A DNA stretch of 45,860 bases from Bernardetiaceae bacterium (GTDB lineage: Bacteria > Bacteroidota > Bacteroidia > Cytophagales > Thermoflexibacteraceae), in assembly GCA_025056255.1 (NCBI GenBank), contig JANWVT010000020.1, positions 1 through 45,860 on the forward strand. Direction: 5' to 3'. Positions 16,444 to 25,929 of this stretch are shown here, in pieces. The notes beneath the pieces are model-generated. The model was not told the origin of the DNA, did no database searches, and saw only the letters and a program-made list of their open reading frames with translations. The position numbers and the translations under genes were made by a program. The number at the start of each line of letters is the position of its first letter. Position 1 is the first letter of the stretch.

Positions 16444-16727
16444 TTGTTCTTTTCTTACCACTAGTTACAATTTTTGAACCATTTTGATTGTATTCATCAT
16501 ATTTTCCTAACTTTTCAACAGGAATACACAGGGGTTTTTCCAAAGTCAAAAAACGAAATTAAAAATTTGATAATCAGAGCTTTACACTGGAAAACATCAA
16601 TGTTTACTGGCAGTTTTTTGTTCGCTTACCACTACCTTCATCATATAAATAAGAGAATGAAAAAACATTTTTTGCTGGGCAGGGCAACAACCTTGTTTTG
16701 GAATAATTATTTGCTTGTTTTGTAAGT
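16444..16727. other. AT-rich divergent intergenic region
   Basis: Region between the dcw promoter and the large plus-strand gene. I see no RNA gene or clear plus-strand promoter. A 22-codon frame, ATG 16657 to TAA 16725 (MKKHFLLGRATTLFWNNYLL...), preceded by AGAG and ending 2 nt before the next ATG, could be a leader peptide; the evidence is weak. Confidence 0.4.
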
Positions 16728-19700
16728 ATGATGCATCGAGCAGCACTGATGCGTTTTTTAAAAAAAAGAAAACGCTTTTGGCTAATTGGAGGACTGATAG
16801 TCTTGTCTGGATTATTTTTAGTGACAAAATGGTTGCAATCTTACACTGACCACCTACTGGGAAAAGCCATTGCGGTTTTAGTTGATGAAGAAACAAACAG
16901 CGAATATTGCGTCAGCTATGCAGACTTACAATTTGAACTGTTCGATAATAAGTTGCAGCTAACACAGTTAGAAATTTTGCCTTGTCGGGCAGATAGCCTC
17001 ATCAACTCCACACGCTATGCTTTACAAGTAAAACAGCTAACGTTAGAAACAGAGAGCCTTTGGAAAATTTATTTTACCAAAGAGCTAAAAATTATCGGCT
17101 TAACATTTATCAAGCCTTCGATAAAAATGATTACTGCTACCCACTTACTCCCACAAAATCCAACTTTTTCGCGACAAACGGGCAACCTGTATTTGCTGAT
17201 TAAAAATTACTTGGATAAGTTTCAAATTCAACATTTTGCACTTTATCAGGCAACACTTGAATTTATATATCGCAACGGGCAGCGCACTTCTGACTACCGC
17301 TTTACACACGTCAATTTCAGATTGCAAAATTTAGTTATCGACTCTGCTTCTGTACATGACAAACGCAAAATTTTTTATGCCGACGGTTTTGATTTGAGCA
17401 TTGATGGACAGGAAATTATTTTACCCGATAGCCTTCATGCCTTCACTTTCGACAAATTGGAAATTAGTACACAAAAATCGGCTATCACATTCCGCAACTT
17501 TCGGCTATTTCCCCGCCAAGGGCTGCCAAAACAGGAAAATGCTTACCAAAGCAATATGCCAGAGCTGATTTTGCAAGGAGTCGATTTTGCAAGGGCTTAT
17601 AACTACAATCATTTGATAATCCATAATTTGTCTGTTAGACAGCCCCAAATTGCCATCAATCGGGCAACTGTTCGGCAACTGGGTCCTTCTTTTTGGAAGG
17701 CAGACCGAACTTTTTTGAAAATAATGGCAAGTATTTTTGACAGTGTAGCTATTGGCAAGCTGAGCATCCACGATGGCGCCTTTGCGCTTACAGATGCTAT
17801 GCGCCCCCGCTTGATACTGCCTGAGCTCGATTTTTCCTTAGATTCGTTTGCATTTGCCATTCCCGATACATCAGTTTCAGCACGCTTTCCAACCTTGAAA
17901 AATGCTGCACTCACCTTGCGCAATCAACAGTTCTTCATGGGTGATAGCTTATACACGCTTCGGATGCAATATCTTCATCTTACCTCTCACCCTCCACAGT
18001 TGCATCTGGCAGGTATTGTGATAGACCAGCAGCACCGACACGGCATGCTGATGGCTGACTCTGTACTATGCCAACTACACAACTGGGCAGAGCTAGCGAC
18101 TAACAATGTGCTGCATTTTCGGCAAATACGCATAGTTCGTCCACAACTAAACTTACAAGGAAAACCTACTTGGCAAGGCTTGCGGGCAACTCAGTTTGCG
18201 CATGCACCCAAACCTGATATTAAGATAAAAGATGTAATAGTTGACCGCTTGTTGCTACACTCGGGGCATCTGCAATTTTCAGACGTCCAACAGTTATTGC
18301 GCATAGAAAACTGCCATGCACAAGTTAATCGTTTGAGGGTATCTGTTCACAAGCATGGAAGGTCTAATTATCTCTCTGCTGCAAGTATAAATTTATTAGC
18401 TAGCAGTTTTTTTCTTCAAAATCCGCATCAAACTATTCAAATGCATGCTGCAAAAGTTCATTTACAAGCAGGTTTGGCACAGGTTGTAGGGGAAGCAGCA
18501 ACCCTGACTACCCGAAGAGAAGGTGCCGATTTACCCGCCTTAACTGGAAGCATTCGTGCCTTTGCTATCAAAAACTGGGTGATAAGCCAGTGGCAAGAAT
18601 CGCAACGTTTGGTATTTGATACTTTGTATTTGCAGGGTGCCGATTTAAACTGGCAACTGAGCAACACCTTTGGCTCAGGTCAAATGAGGAATTTGCGCGG
18701 CACCGTGGCAGTAGAGCAAAGCTCGCTGACTGTACGCAAAGCTCCTCAGCAGTTTGTTTCCCTCTTTGGTGTGAAGGGAAAAGTATCGTTTTTATCCGAT
18801 TCGTTGCCCGCCATTCATTTGGCAGCAAACAACTGGAAAGGAGCGTGGATAGGTTACCGATTTGCAGGTAAATGGCTGTTAACAGACACTCAAAATGGTA
18901 ATTACTTGTTCCAATATCCCGAAGTGTACCAAAGCCAAAACGACTCGCTTTGTATTTATGCTCAGCAATTAGCGCTACAAAATTGGGATAGCCAAGCACT
19001 GTTCAACAAAAAGCAGTTGAAAATAAACAAGTTAGTAGTGAAGCACATTTCGGGTAACTGGCTTGCCAGCCATGCTGCAACAGCAAATAAATTATTGGAT
19101 AGTTTGTACATCGACACGCTGTCCATTTCAGGCAACGAGTTGCAATGGCAGCAGTCTGCCTATGGTTTTGGGGCAACTGATTTTGCAGGTATGGTGCTGG
19201 GGCTTCGGTGGAGTAGCGTTTCGGGGCTGGGGATGAACCAAATAGCCACTTTGCAAGTAAGCCAAGGACACTTTCAACTGCCTTCCATAACACTGAGCAT
19301 TGCAAAAGCATCATTGGCAGATACCCTTGCATTGAATAGCCTACGATTAGCCCACAACAATTTTGATGCTTATTTCCAACGAGCTGCTGTAACATTGGTG
19401 GCGCATCCAAAGCCTCGCCTCCGTGGCTTGCCTATTAGCATACTACAACTTGCCGATGGCAACCTCAACTGGCACCCCGATTCTTCACAACAAATTCTTG
19501 CTCCGGCTTTGCATTCTTATCTGAATGCACTTGTGCTACAAAACATACAAATTACGGGCAAGCATTTGGGTGCTCACCTACAACTACTTCGGATAGACAA
19601 TACCACTGACAGCAGCACCAGTGCGCACATACAGTTGCATGCCAACAAACTCCGATGGCATTTACCTAATGGACGAGATGAATTGCACATTGGCAAATTA

Positions 19701-20690
19701 TTGTACGACTCCAACAAGCAACATTTGCTATTAGATTCTGTTTGTTTGCGTCCGGTTTTCTCCATAGAAGAATTCTACCGAAGATTTCCTACCCAAAAAA
19801 GCCACAATACTTATGCAGCACGAAGAGTTATTATTAGTAAACCGCAGTGGTCTTGGCAATACCCCGAAAAGGGGTGGGCTGCTGCCTCAGCAAAGTTAGA
19901 AGACTTCCAAGCCGAAGTATTCTTAGACAGAACCATGCCCCCCGTAAAAGAAGTTCGGCTGTTTCCATTAGATAAGTTCCGGCAAATGAGAGTGCCAGTG
20001 CAAATTGATACTGTGCAACTGGCAAACGGAAGAGTGTGCTACCGAGAAAGAACTCGGCACGGCGACACGGCTGCCTTTCACTTACACAATTTACAGGGAT
20101 ACGGATATAAATGGAACAACAGACCCGCTCCCTCAGATGTTTTGCATGTTTGGCTCACTGCCAACTTAGACAACCAAGGCGAAATAGCTGCCAACATAGA
20201 CTTCAAAAGTGGTAGCCAACGAGGCGAGCACGTTATTTACAGTGCTTTTAGTGATATTTCATTGCCAACGCTCAACAGCCTGACTGTTCCTATGGCAGGT
20301 ATCCGCGTAAAAAGTGGACAAATTGACTACGGAGACATGGAAGTAACTGCCGACCACGACCATGCAGCAGGGAAAATGTCGTTGTATTACAAAAACTTAA
20401 AATTTGTGGTACTAAACCGCAAAACCAACGAACAAGAAGAACTCGTTACGCGCCCCAACCCCTTCCTAAGTATCTTTGCCAACACACTGATCCGCAATAA
20501 AAATCGCCGTAAGATGCTCTATAAGGGCAAGATAGGCTATATATCGCAAGTGCGCGAACCAGACAAATCGCTGTTTTCTTTTTGGGGACGTATTGTGTTA
20601 AACGGTACGCTAAGCAGTATGGGCATTAGCCAGCGCTTGCAAGCCAAGTGGCAGCAACAGGTAAAGGAACGTGCCGAAAAGAAAGAGTAG
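16728..20690 (+). CDS. Large AsmA/TamB-like envelope protein
   Basis: 1320-residue protein of no firmly recognised family. A basic start (FLKKRKR) leads into one membrane helix at about residues 17-33. The rest is a long periplasmic region rich in short beta strands with recurring patterns such as FIKPSIKM, VRQPQIAIN, IVRPQLNLQ and ISKPQWSWQ. That plan, an N-terminal anchor followed by repetitive beta-strand units, is typical of AsmA/TamB/DUF748-type proteins, which are thought to span the periplasm and help lipid or outer-membrane protein transport. The C-terminus is basic and glutamine-rich. Start at ATG 16728 (a second ATG follows at once). It is transcribed away from the dcw cluster; the next gene is 71 nt downstream. 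Confidence 0.8.
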   Translation: MMHRAALMRFLKKRKRFWLIGGLIVLSGLFLVTKWLQSYTDHLLGKAIAVLVDEETNSEYCVSYADLQFELFDNKLQLTQLEILPCRADSLINSTRYALQVKQLTLETESLWKIYFTKELKIIGLTFIKPSIKMITATHLLPQNPTFSRQTGNLYLLIKNYLDKFQIQHFALYQATLEFIYRNGQRTSDYRFTHVNFRLQNLVIDSASVHDKRKIFYADGFDLSIDGQEIILPDSLHAFTFDKLEISTQKSAITFRNFRLFPRQGLPKQENAYQSNMPELILQGVDFARAYNYNHLIIHNLSVRQPQIAINRATVRQLGPSFWKADRTFLKIMASIFDSVAIGKLSIHDGAFALTDAMRPRLILPELDFSLDSFAFAIPDTSVSARFPTLKNAALTLRNQQFFMGDSLYTLRMQYLHLTSHPPQLHLAGIVIDQQHRHGMLMADSVLCQLHNWAELATNNVLHFRQIRIVRPQLNLQGKPTWQGLRATQFAHAPKPDIKIKDVIVDRLLLHSGHLQFSDVQQLLRIENCHAQVNRLRVSVHKHGRSNYLSAASINLLASSFFLQNPHQTIQMHAAKVHLQAGLAQVVGEAATLTTRREGADLPALTGSIRAFAIKNWVISQWQESQRLVFDTLYLQGADLNWQLSNTFGSGQMRNLRGTVAVEQSSLTVRKAPQQFVSLFGVKGKVSFLSDSLPAIHLAANNWKGAWIGYRFAGKWLLTDTQNGNYLFQYPEVYQSQNDSLCIYAQQLALQNWDSQALFNKKQLKINKLVVKHISGNWLASHAATANKLLDSLYIDTLSISGNELQWQQSAYGFGATDFAGMVLGLRWSSVSGLGMNQIATLQVSQGHFQLPSITLSIAKASLADTLALNSLRLAHNNFDAYFQRAAVTLVAHPKPRLRGLPISILQLADGNLNWHPDSSQQILAPALHSYLNALVLQNIQITGKHLGAHLQLLRIDNTTDSSTSAHIQLHANKLRWHLPNGRDELHIGKLLYDSNKQHLLLDSVCLRPVFSIEEFYRRFPTQKSHNTYAARRVIISKPQWSWQYPEKGWAAASAKLEDFQAEVFLDRTMPPVKEVRLFPLDKFRQMRVPVQIDTVQLANGRVCYRERTRHGDTAAFHLHNLQGYGYKWNNRPAPSDVLHVWLTANLDNQGEIAANIDFKSGSQRGEHVIYSAFSDISLPTLNSLTVPMAGIRVKSGQIDYGDMEVTADHDHAAGKMSLYYKNLKFVVLNRKTNEQEELVTRPNPFLSIFANTLIRNKNRRKMLYKGKIGYISQVREPDKSLFSFWGRIVLNGTLSSMGISQRLQAKWQQQVKERAEKKE

Positions 20691-20761
20691 TAATTATCAT
20701 TTTTTCAGCAGAATATTCGTTATTTGCAGCCTAATCAGCAATTAGTAGCTTATAGTAGATC

Positions 20762-22147
20762 GTGGCAAGACCAAAAGTACTGATGCTAGGGTGGGAATTT
20801 TTTCCTGCTATTTCTGGAGGCTTGGGGCAAGCAACTTATCAGTTAGCAAAGTCGCTTAGCAAGTATGCTGACCTAACTGTAATTGTTCCTTATCTACCCG
20901 AGCCTGTAAATTTGCCAGCATCTTTTGAAACCCTTGCCCTCAATCATGTTGCCGCAACTATGCCCATAGAAGTACCTATTTCTCGAAAAGGGGCAGACTA
21001 CGGCATTTTTGCAGAGGTGATGCTAGTGGCAACTGAACTAAGTCCCTACCCTGTGCCAATACGGCGCACAGTGATGATAGAAAGCGAAGCATCAGCCGAA
21101 CTGTTGCCATCAGATGCAGCAACACAAGCAAAGGAGGATACCCTTAGCTCATATTGGCTAAAAGAGTTATTTGCCTCCGAAGAGCCATATGGCGAAAACG
21201 TAATAGAAAAAGTGCATGTCTTTACACAAGCCGTGCTTCAACTGACCGAAGGGAGAACCTTTGACCTCATTCATAGCCACGACTGGTTGACGATGCAGGC
21301 AGCAGTAGCTCTTAAAGAAAAACTCGGCGTTCCACTAGTAGCACATATCCACTCCTTAGAAACAGACCGATGCGGTCCGGACGCTTGCCATGCTAACAAT
21401 CCAGTGTATCGGATTGAGTATATTGGCATGACAGCAGCAGACATAGTCATTCCGGTCAGTCATTACACTAAAAACTGCATCGCTTCTTACTATCCCGGTG
21501 TAGATGGCAGCAAAATACATGTGGTTTACAATGCCATCAACCCCAACGAAGGTATTATGGAGGCAGTTTCCGCTCCGGTAACCATTCCCAAAATGCCTAA
21601 GCGAAAAATAGTACTTTTTGTAGGCAGAGTAACTTATCAGAAAGGTCCGGAGTTTTTGTTAGAAACTGCCGAAAAAATTATCGCACAAGACCCTGAAGTA
21701 ATTTTTGTAGTGGTAGGTACTGGCGATTTGTACTACTGGTTAGCATCGGAAGTAGCAAAGCGCGGCATGGGGGCAAACTTTATTTTAACGGGTTTTTTGA
21801 GTCCCGAGCGCGTAGCTTCGCTCATGCATACGGCAAGCGTTTACTTCATGCCTTCTGCTTCTGAGCCTTTTGGTCTTTCAGCATTAGAAGCCGGCTTAGC
21901 AGGAGTCCCCTCGGTGATTTCGGCACAGTCGGGAGTAGCAGAAGTGTTAGAGTTTGTGCTAAAAGCCAACCACTGGGATACCGACCGTTTTGCACGCTAC
22001 ATTCTTGCTTTACTCAACAATCCTGCCTTGGCGCAAGTGCTATCGGAAGAAAATCGTCGCACCATTGGCAAAATGAGCTGGGACGATGCAGCTATGCAAG
22101 TAATGGCGCTGTATCGGTATTTGCTCCGAAAAAATAAACAAGCATAG
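20762..22147 (+). CDS. Glycogen-synthase-like glycosyltransferase (GT4/GT5)
   Basis: GT-B fold glycosyltransferase resembling glycogen/starch synthases. Motifs: LGWEFFPAISGGLGQATYQL at the N-terminus (nucleotide-sugar loop), IHSHDWLTMQAA, VVYNAINP, the C-domain start ILFVGRVTYQKGPEFLLETA (here VLFVGR), and FMPSASEPFGLSALEAGLAG containing the EPFG...E donor-binding motif. The length of 461 aa is normal. The start is GTG 20762, needed to include the first beta strand PKVLMLGWEF; an in-frame TAG lies two codons upstream. Donor and acceptor cannot be fixed from sequence; a glucan role is likely but unproven. Confidence 0.85.
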   Translation: MARPKVLMLGWEFFPAISGGLGQATYQLAKSLSKYADLTVIVPYLPEPVNLPASFETLALNHVAATMPIEVPISRKGADYGIFAEVMLVATELSPYPVPIRRTVMIESEASAELLPSDAATQAKEDTLSSYWLKELFASEEPYGENVIEKVHVFTQAVLQLTEGRTFDLIHSHDWLTMQAAVALKEKLGVPLVAHIHSLETDRCGPDACHANNPVYRIEYIGMTAADIVIPVSHYTKNCIASYYPGVDGSKIHVVYNAINPNEGIMEAVSAPVTIPKMPKRKIVLFVGRVTYQKGPEFLLETAEKIIAQDPEVIFVVVGTGDLYYWLASEVAKRGMGANFILTGFLSPERVASLMHTASVYFMPSASEPFGLSALEAGLAGVPSVISAQSGVAEVLEFVLKANHWDTDRFARYILALLNNPALAQVLSEENRRTIGKMSWDDAAMQVMALYRYLLRKNKQA

Positions 22148-22148
22148 A

Positions 22149-22168
22149 GGGCATGTGCACCATGCGCC
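22149..22168. terminator. Possible bidirectional terminator
   Basis: Short hairpin with arms GGGCATG and CATGC(G)CC around a 5-nt loop, between the convergent glycosyltransferase and methyltransferase genes, followed on the plus strand by a pyrimidine-rich stretch. The stem has a one-base bulge and no good T-run. Confidence 0.35.
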
Positions 22169-22184
22169 CCTTCTTACACTTTGC

Positions 22185-22823
22185 TTATTTCTTCTCAAAT
22201 ACATACATACTGCGTTTGAGTCCGGTGTCTGTTTGGTAATGAATGGTTTGGTGATGAGCAAATCCTGCTTTTGCTCCATAAGTAAGGAGTTCTCCTTCTG
22301 AAGGAAGGTAAGCATCTAGGCGTCCCCATTCAGTATCTACTACAATTTTGCGCTCATCTATGGGTTTGCCCACGTAGCGAATTTCGCGCGGAATTTCTAT
22401 CACTAAAATGCCTCCCTTTTGTAGATGACCAAACAAAGATTGGATGACACTTTGTTGCTCTTCTGGTGTAAACTCCAAAATACCCGACCACATCCAAAGT
22501 AGTACATCGGGTTTTTGTGGATACTGCTGCCGTTTGATGTCAGCTTCGAATATTTCAGCATCGCCGTTACAATCTTGCCGAAGTACCTGACAAAGTTCGG
22601 GGCAACGCTCCTGTGCTACTACTTTTCCTTGAAAACCATTGTTTTTCAGCCCTTTGACAATTCTGCCATAGCCTGCTCCAATTTCAACAAGTAGTTGCGC
22701 ATCTTTGATTATGGGCATCAGCAAAGGTATTTCGGGTGTTTGTGCTAACCCTTGCAAGGCAGCCAGTTCTTGCAGTTTACTTGCGCCTATCCGCCGATAA
22801 AACTCTATATTTGCATCGTTCAT
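22185..22823 (-). CDS. SAM-dependent class I methyltransferase
   Basis: 212-aa protein with the glycine-rich SAM motif LVEIGAGYGRIVKGL (45-59), an acidic residue after beta 2 (VVAQERCPE), a D in EIFEADIKRQ, and the post-motif strand VLLWMWSGILEFTPEEQQ. The order fits a Methyltransf_11/25-type Rossmann methyltransferase. The substrate is unknown. It stands alone on the minus strand, convergent with the glycosyltransferase and divergent from the PhoD-like gene, which shares a 112-nt intergenic region. Confidence 0.85.
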   Translation of the reverse strand: MNDANIEFYRRIGASKLQELAALQGLAQTPEIPLLMPIIKDAQLLVEIGAGYGRIVKGLKNNGFQGKVVAQERCPELCQVLRQDCNGDAEIFEADIKRQQYPQKPDVLLWMWSGILEFTPEEQQSVIQSLFGHLQKGGILVIEIPREIRYVGKPIDERKIVVDTEWGRLDAYLPSEGELLTYGAKAGFAHHQTIHYQTDTGLKRSMYVFEKK

Positions 22824-22935
22824 AGGGACGCTAATTTAGCTGTTTCAATCGATTTGGCAATATAGTTTTCATTTATTGCTGTGTCTGTTTTGTTAAACTG
22901 CTTCTTTTTACAGTTCATTTAAAATTTATTTTACA

Positions 22936-24276
22936 ATGAAACATGGGTTTATCTTGCTGCTGATTTGCCAGTTGGTTCACGTTGCAGCAGGTCAAAATGC
23001 TAGCTTGCTCAAATCAGGACCTATGGTAGGTTATTCTTCTATGAGCGAGGTTGCTTTGTGGGTGCAAACAACTGCTCCGGCTACTGTTTATTTTGAGTAT
23101 TGGGATAAAAATGCACCGCAAAATCGCTATCGCACTGAAAGCTACACTACCAAAAAATCGGAAGCATACACAGCAAAACTGATTGCAGACCAGTTACAAC
23201 ACGGCAAAAAATACGCCTACGAGTTGTTTATTAACGGCAAAAAAGTACCGCGCAACTACCCGTTGGAGTTTCAAACCCAAACCCTATGGCAATACCGCAC
23301 CGACCCGCCAGCTTTTAAATTTGCGCTGGGCAGTTGTGCTTACATCAACGATTCTATTAACGACCGCCCCGGCAGACCTTACGGCGACCACTACAGCATT
23401 TTTACCCGCATCTATGAACAAAAGCCCGACTTTATGATATGGGGCGGCGACAATGTATACCTACGCGAACCCGATTTCGACTCGCGAACAGGTATCTTAT
23501 ACCGAAATACCCATACCCGCTCCACAGCTGAGCTACAGCCTTTGCTCGGCTCGGTACATCATTATGCCATCTGGGACGACCACGAGTTTGGTCCTAACGA
23601 TTCTGATGGCAGCTATGCTTTCAAACACTACACCGAAGAGGCTTTTAAGCTCTTTTGGGCAAACCCCAACTACGGACCCGGAACAGAGGGCAAAGGCATT
23701 AGTGGTTGGTTTCAATGGGCTGATGCCGAGTTTTTTTTATTGGACAACCGCTACTTCCGAACCGCCAATGACAACCGCATCATGCCGCGCAAGTTGCTAG
23801 GCGAGGCACAATTGAACTGGCTCATCAATGCGCTAATTGCAAGCAATGCCACTTTTAAGTTTGTTGTGATAGGTTGTCAGGTACTCAATCCCGCCCAAGT
23901 GTTTGAAAACTACTCCACCTATCCCGAAGAACGTGCGCGCCTGATTCAAGCTATTCGCGATGCCAACATTAAAGGCGTTTTCTTCCTTAGCGGCGACCGC
24001 CACCACACCGAACTGACTATGCTCAAAGAAAACGACCGCGTGCCAGCACTATACGACCTGACCGTTTCACCACTTACTGCCGGACCTGCACGCAATGTAG
24101 ATGAACCTAACACACTTCGCGTTCCCGGCACTATGGTCAACGAGCGCAACTTTGCTACTATTGAAATCACAGGACCGCGCAACGACCGCAAAATGACTAT
24201 CAAGGTTTTCGACTATACCGGTAAGGAACAGTGGGCAAAGCAAATCAGTGCCCGTGAAATCAGAGAAGCCAAATGA
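22936..24276 (+). CDS. PhoD-like alkaline phosphatase (metallophosphatase)
   Basis: Secreted phosphatase with a signal peptide (about 1-19, ending VAAGQ). An N-terminal fibronectin/Ig-like part (about 25-115) precedes the catalytic metallophosphatase domain. Metal-binding motifs typical of the PhoD/TIGR-type family are visible: FALGSCAY, MIWGGDNVYLRE, IWDDHEFGPND and FLSGDRHHTEL. Expected to hydrolyse phosphoesters in the periplasm or outside the cell. The length of 446 aa is usual. Its stop overlaps the yicC start (ATGA), so the two are in one operon. Confidence 0.9.
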   Translation: MKHGFILLLICQLVHVAAGQNASLLKSGPMVGYSSMSEVALWVQTTAPATVYFEYWDKNAPQNRYRTESYTTKKSEAYTAKLIADQLQHGKKYAYELFINGKKVPRNYPLEFQTQTLWQYRTDPPAFKFALGSCAYINDSINDRPGRPYGDHYSIFTRIYEQKPDFMIWGGDNVYLREPDFDSRTGILYRNTHTRSTAELQPLLGSVHHYAIWDDHEFGPNDSDGSYAFKHYTEEAFKLFWANPNYGPGTEGKGISGWFQWADAEFFLLDNRYFRTANDNRIMPRKLLGEAQLNWLINALIASNATFKFVVIGCQVLNPAQVFENYSTYPEERARLIQAIRDANIKGVFFLSGDRHHTELTMLKENDRVPALYDLTVSPLTAGPARNVDEPNTLRVPGTMVNERNFATIEITGPRNDRKMTIKVFDYTGKEQWAKQISAREIREAK

Positions 24277-25151
24277 TTAAATCTATGACTGGCTACGGTG
24301 TTGTGCAAGCCGAAACCGAGCAATACAGCCTCACCGTAGAAGTGAAATCGCTGAATGCCAAAAGTTTAGACCTCTTTGTTAAAATAGGGCATGTATTTTC
24401 GGACAAAGAAATAGAGATACGCAACTATGCTGCCCAACAATTAGAACGGGGTAAAATTAGCATCGTAGTGAACTACGCTCGCAAAACAGAAGTAGAAGGA
24501 CGCCTAAAAATTAACCGTCCTTTGGTAGCTCAATATTACCGCGACTTGCAGGAAACTGCTGCCCAATTGGGCGTAGAAAGCACCGATTTGTTCCGGCTGG
24601 CACTTGCCATGCCCGACTCCTACGAGCAAGCGCCGCCTACTGCTATTTCCGAAGACGAGTGGCAAACCGTTCGGCAGGCTATTTGGCAAGCTGTTGCTCT
24701 TTGCGATGAGTTCCGCATCAAAGAAGGACAAGCCTTGTTCGATATGCTCCGCAACAGCCTTGTTGCTATTGCTAACTTGTTAGCCCTTATTGAAGCCGAA
24801 GACCCTAAACGAATGGTACATATTCGGGAGAAAATTAGACAACAAGTAAGCGAACTAATCGCCCACAATGCTTTTGATGAAAATCGCTTTGAACAAGAAT
24901 TGATTTTTTATGCTGAAAAATTAGACATTACAGAGGAAAAAATTCGCCTAAAAAGTCACTTAGATTATTTTGCAGAAGTGATGAACGAGCCAGTTTCTAA
25001 TGGCAAAAAACTCAACTTCATTGCTCAGGAAATGGGGCGGGAAATTAACACCATTGGTTCAAAAGCCAACGACGCCACCTTGCAAAGATTAGTAGTAGCT
25101 ATGAAAGAAGAATTGGAAAAAATTAAAGAACAACTCAACAATGTGCTGTAA
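24273..25151 (+). CDS. YicC-family endoribonuclease
   Basis: YicC/YloC protein, a conserved family shown in other bacteria to be an endoribonuclease affecting RNA stability. Family hallmarks are the N-terminal MIKSMTGYGVVQAE, VEVKSLNAKSLDLFVKI, and the C-terminal block FFAEVMNEPVSNGKKLNF-type sequence (here YFAEVMNEPVSNGKKLNFIA) followed by QEMGREINTIGSKANDA. The length of 292 aa is standard. Overlaps phoD-like upstream by 4 nt and the next gene by 11 nt, so translational coupling is likely across the three genes. Confidence 0.94.
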   Translation: MIKSMTGYGVVQAETEQYSLTVEVKSLNAKSLDLFVKIGHVFSDKEIEIRNYAAQQLERGKISIVVNYARKTEVEGRLKINRPLVAQYYRDLQETAAQLGVESTDLFRLALAMPDSYEQAPPTAISEDEWQTVRQAIWQAVALCDEFRIKEGQALFDMLRNSLVAIANLLALIEAEDPKRMVHIREKIRQQVSELIAHNAFDENRFEQELIFYAEKLDITEEKIRLKSHLDYFAEVMNEPVSNGKKLNFIAQEMGREINTIGSKANDATLQRLVVAMKEELEKIKEQLNNVL

Positions 25152-25929
25152 AGGCTGGGCTATGGGGCTGCTGCTGGGTGGATGGTTTGCCTGGCACACA
25201 GCAGCACAAAACGATTTACCTCTGGTACGTGTTTGGGCGCCTGAACCTGTACTGCCTGCCACCTTCAATGCAGAGAAATACAGGCGCAGTGGTAGTTTTT
25301 TCTACGTTCAGTTGCAGCAAGTGCTCAACCAACGTGGCTTTTCAAGTGTGCTAGGCTACGAGCAACGCCTTTCACCTCACTGGTTTGCAGGGGCAAGCAT
25401 CATACCTGCTGTAAACAATAATGCAAACCTGCTCGCCTATAGTTTCAATCTGAGCCATACTGGAAGGTTCAACGGTTGGCAGCTACTCAAACAAGCTACT
25501 TACACTTTGCAGAGCGAAATGGTACGGCAAGTAGGTAGTGCCACTCGGCGCAACTATTACAGCGCTATTGGTTTTACTTTTGGCTTAGCGCGCAATTTTT
25601 CCATTGGTGTACATTCCTCGCTAAGAGCTGTGTGGAGCTATCAAGCCGTTGTTTTTCCAAGTAATAGCCTTTATCCGCGCACGATTGACCAAACCCGCAT
25701 GCAGGTAGAATGTGCATGGTTCCCCCGTCCACATTACAGCATTGGCTTGTTTGCTGCACAAAACACCAGTTACTTTATTGCCCTTGCCCAATTTGATGCC
25801 AATGGCAATATGACAAAGCCCGACCGGAGGCTTAACCTGAATACAGGTTTTATAGGGCTACGCCTTCATTTATTGCTTGACTGGCTGAGCGTTGAAAACC
25901 GCGAACAAGCGCGTATGCTACTCTACTAA
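25141..25929 (+). CDS. Predicted outer-membrane beta-barrel-like protein
   Basis: No family recognised. The 262-aa product has a signal peptide (about 1-22, ending WHTAAQN) and then alternating hydrophobic/polar strands with many aromatic residues (for example YVQLQQVLNQRGFSSVLGYE, HWFAGASIIP and YSIGLFAAQNTSYFIALAQF), consistent with a small beta-barrel or surface protein. Its start overlaps the last 11 nt of yicC. The start ATG at 25141 is the only one ahead of the signal peptide. Function unknown; probably co-expressed with the phosphatase and YicC. Confidence 0.75.
   Translation: MCCKGWAMGLLLGGWFAWHTAAQNDLPLVRVWAPEPVLPATFNAEKYRRSGSFFYVQLQQVLNQRGFSSVLGYEQRLSPHWFAGASIIPAVNNNANLLAYSFNLSHTGRFNGWQLLKQATYTLQSEMVRQVGSATRRNYYSAIGFTFGLARNFSIGVHSSLRAVWSYQAVVFPSNSLYPRTIDQTRMQVECAWFPRPHYSIGLFAAQNTSYFIALAQFDANGNMTKPDRRLNLNTGFIGLRLHLLLDWLSVENREQARMLLY

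Noticed and set aside
16474-16725. 83-codon frame with TTG start before the large gene
   Set aside because: AT-rich, starts at the edge of the dcw regulatory region, no recognisable features; only its last 22 codons are a weak leader-peptide candidate.
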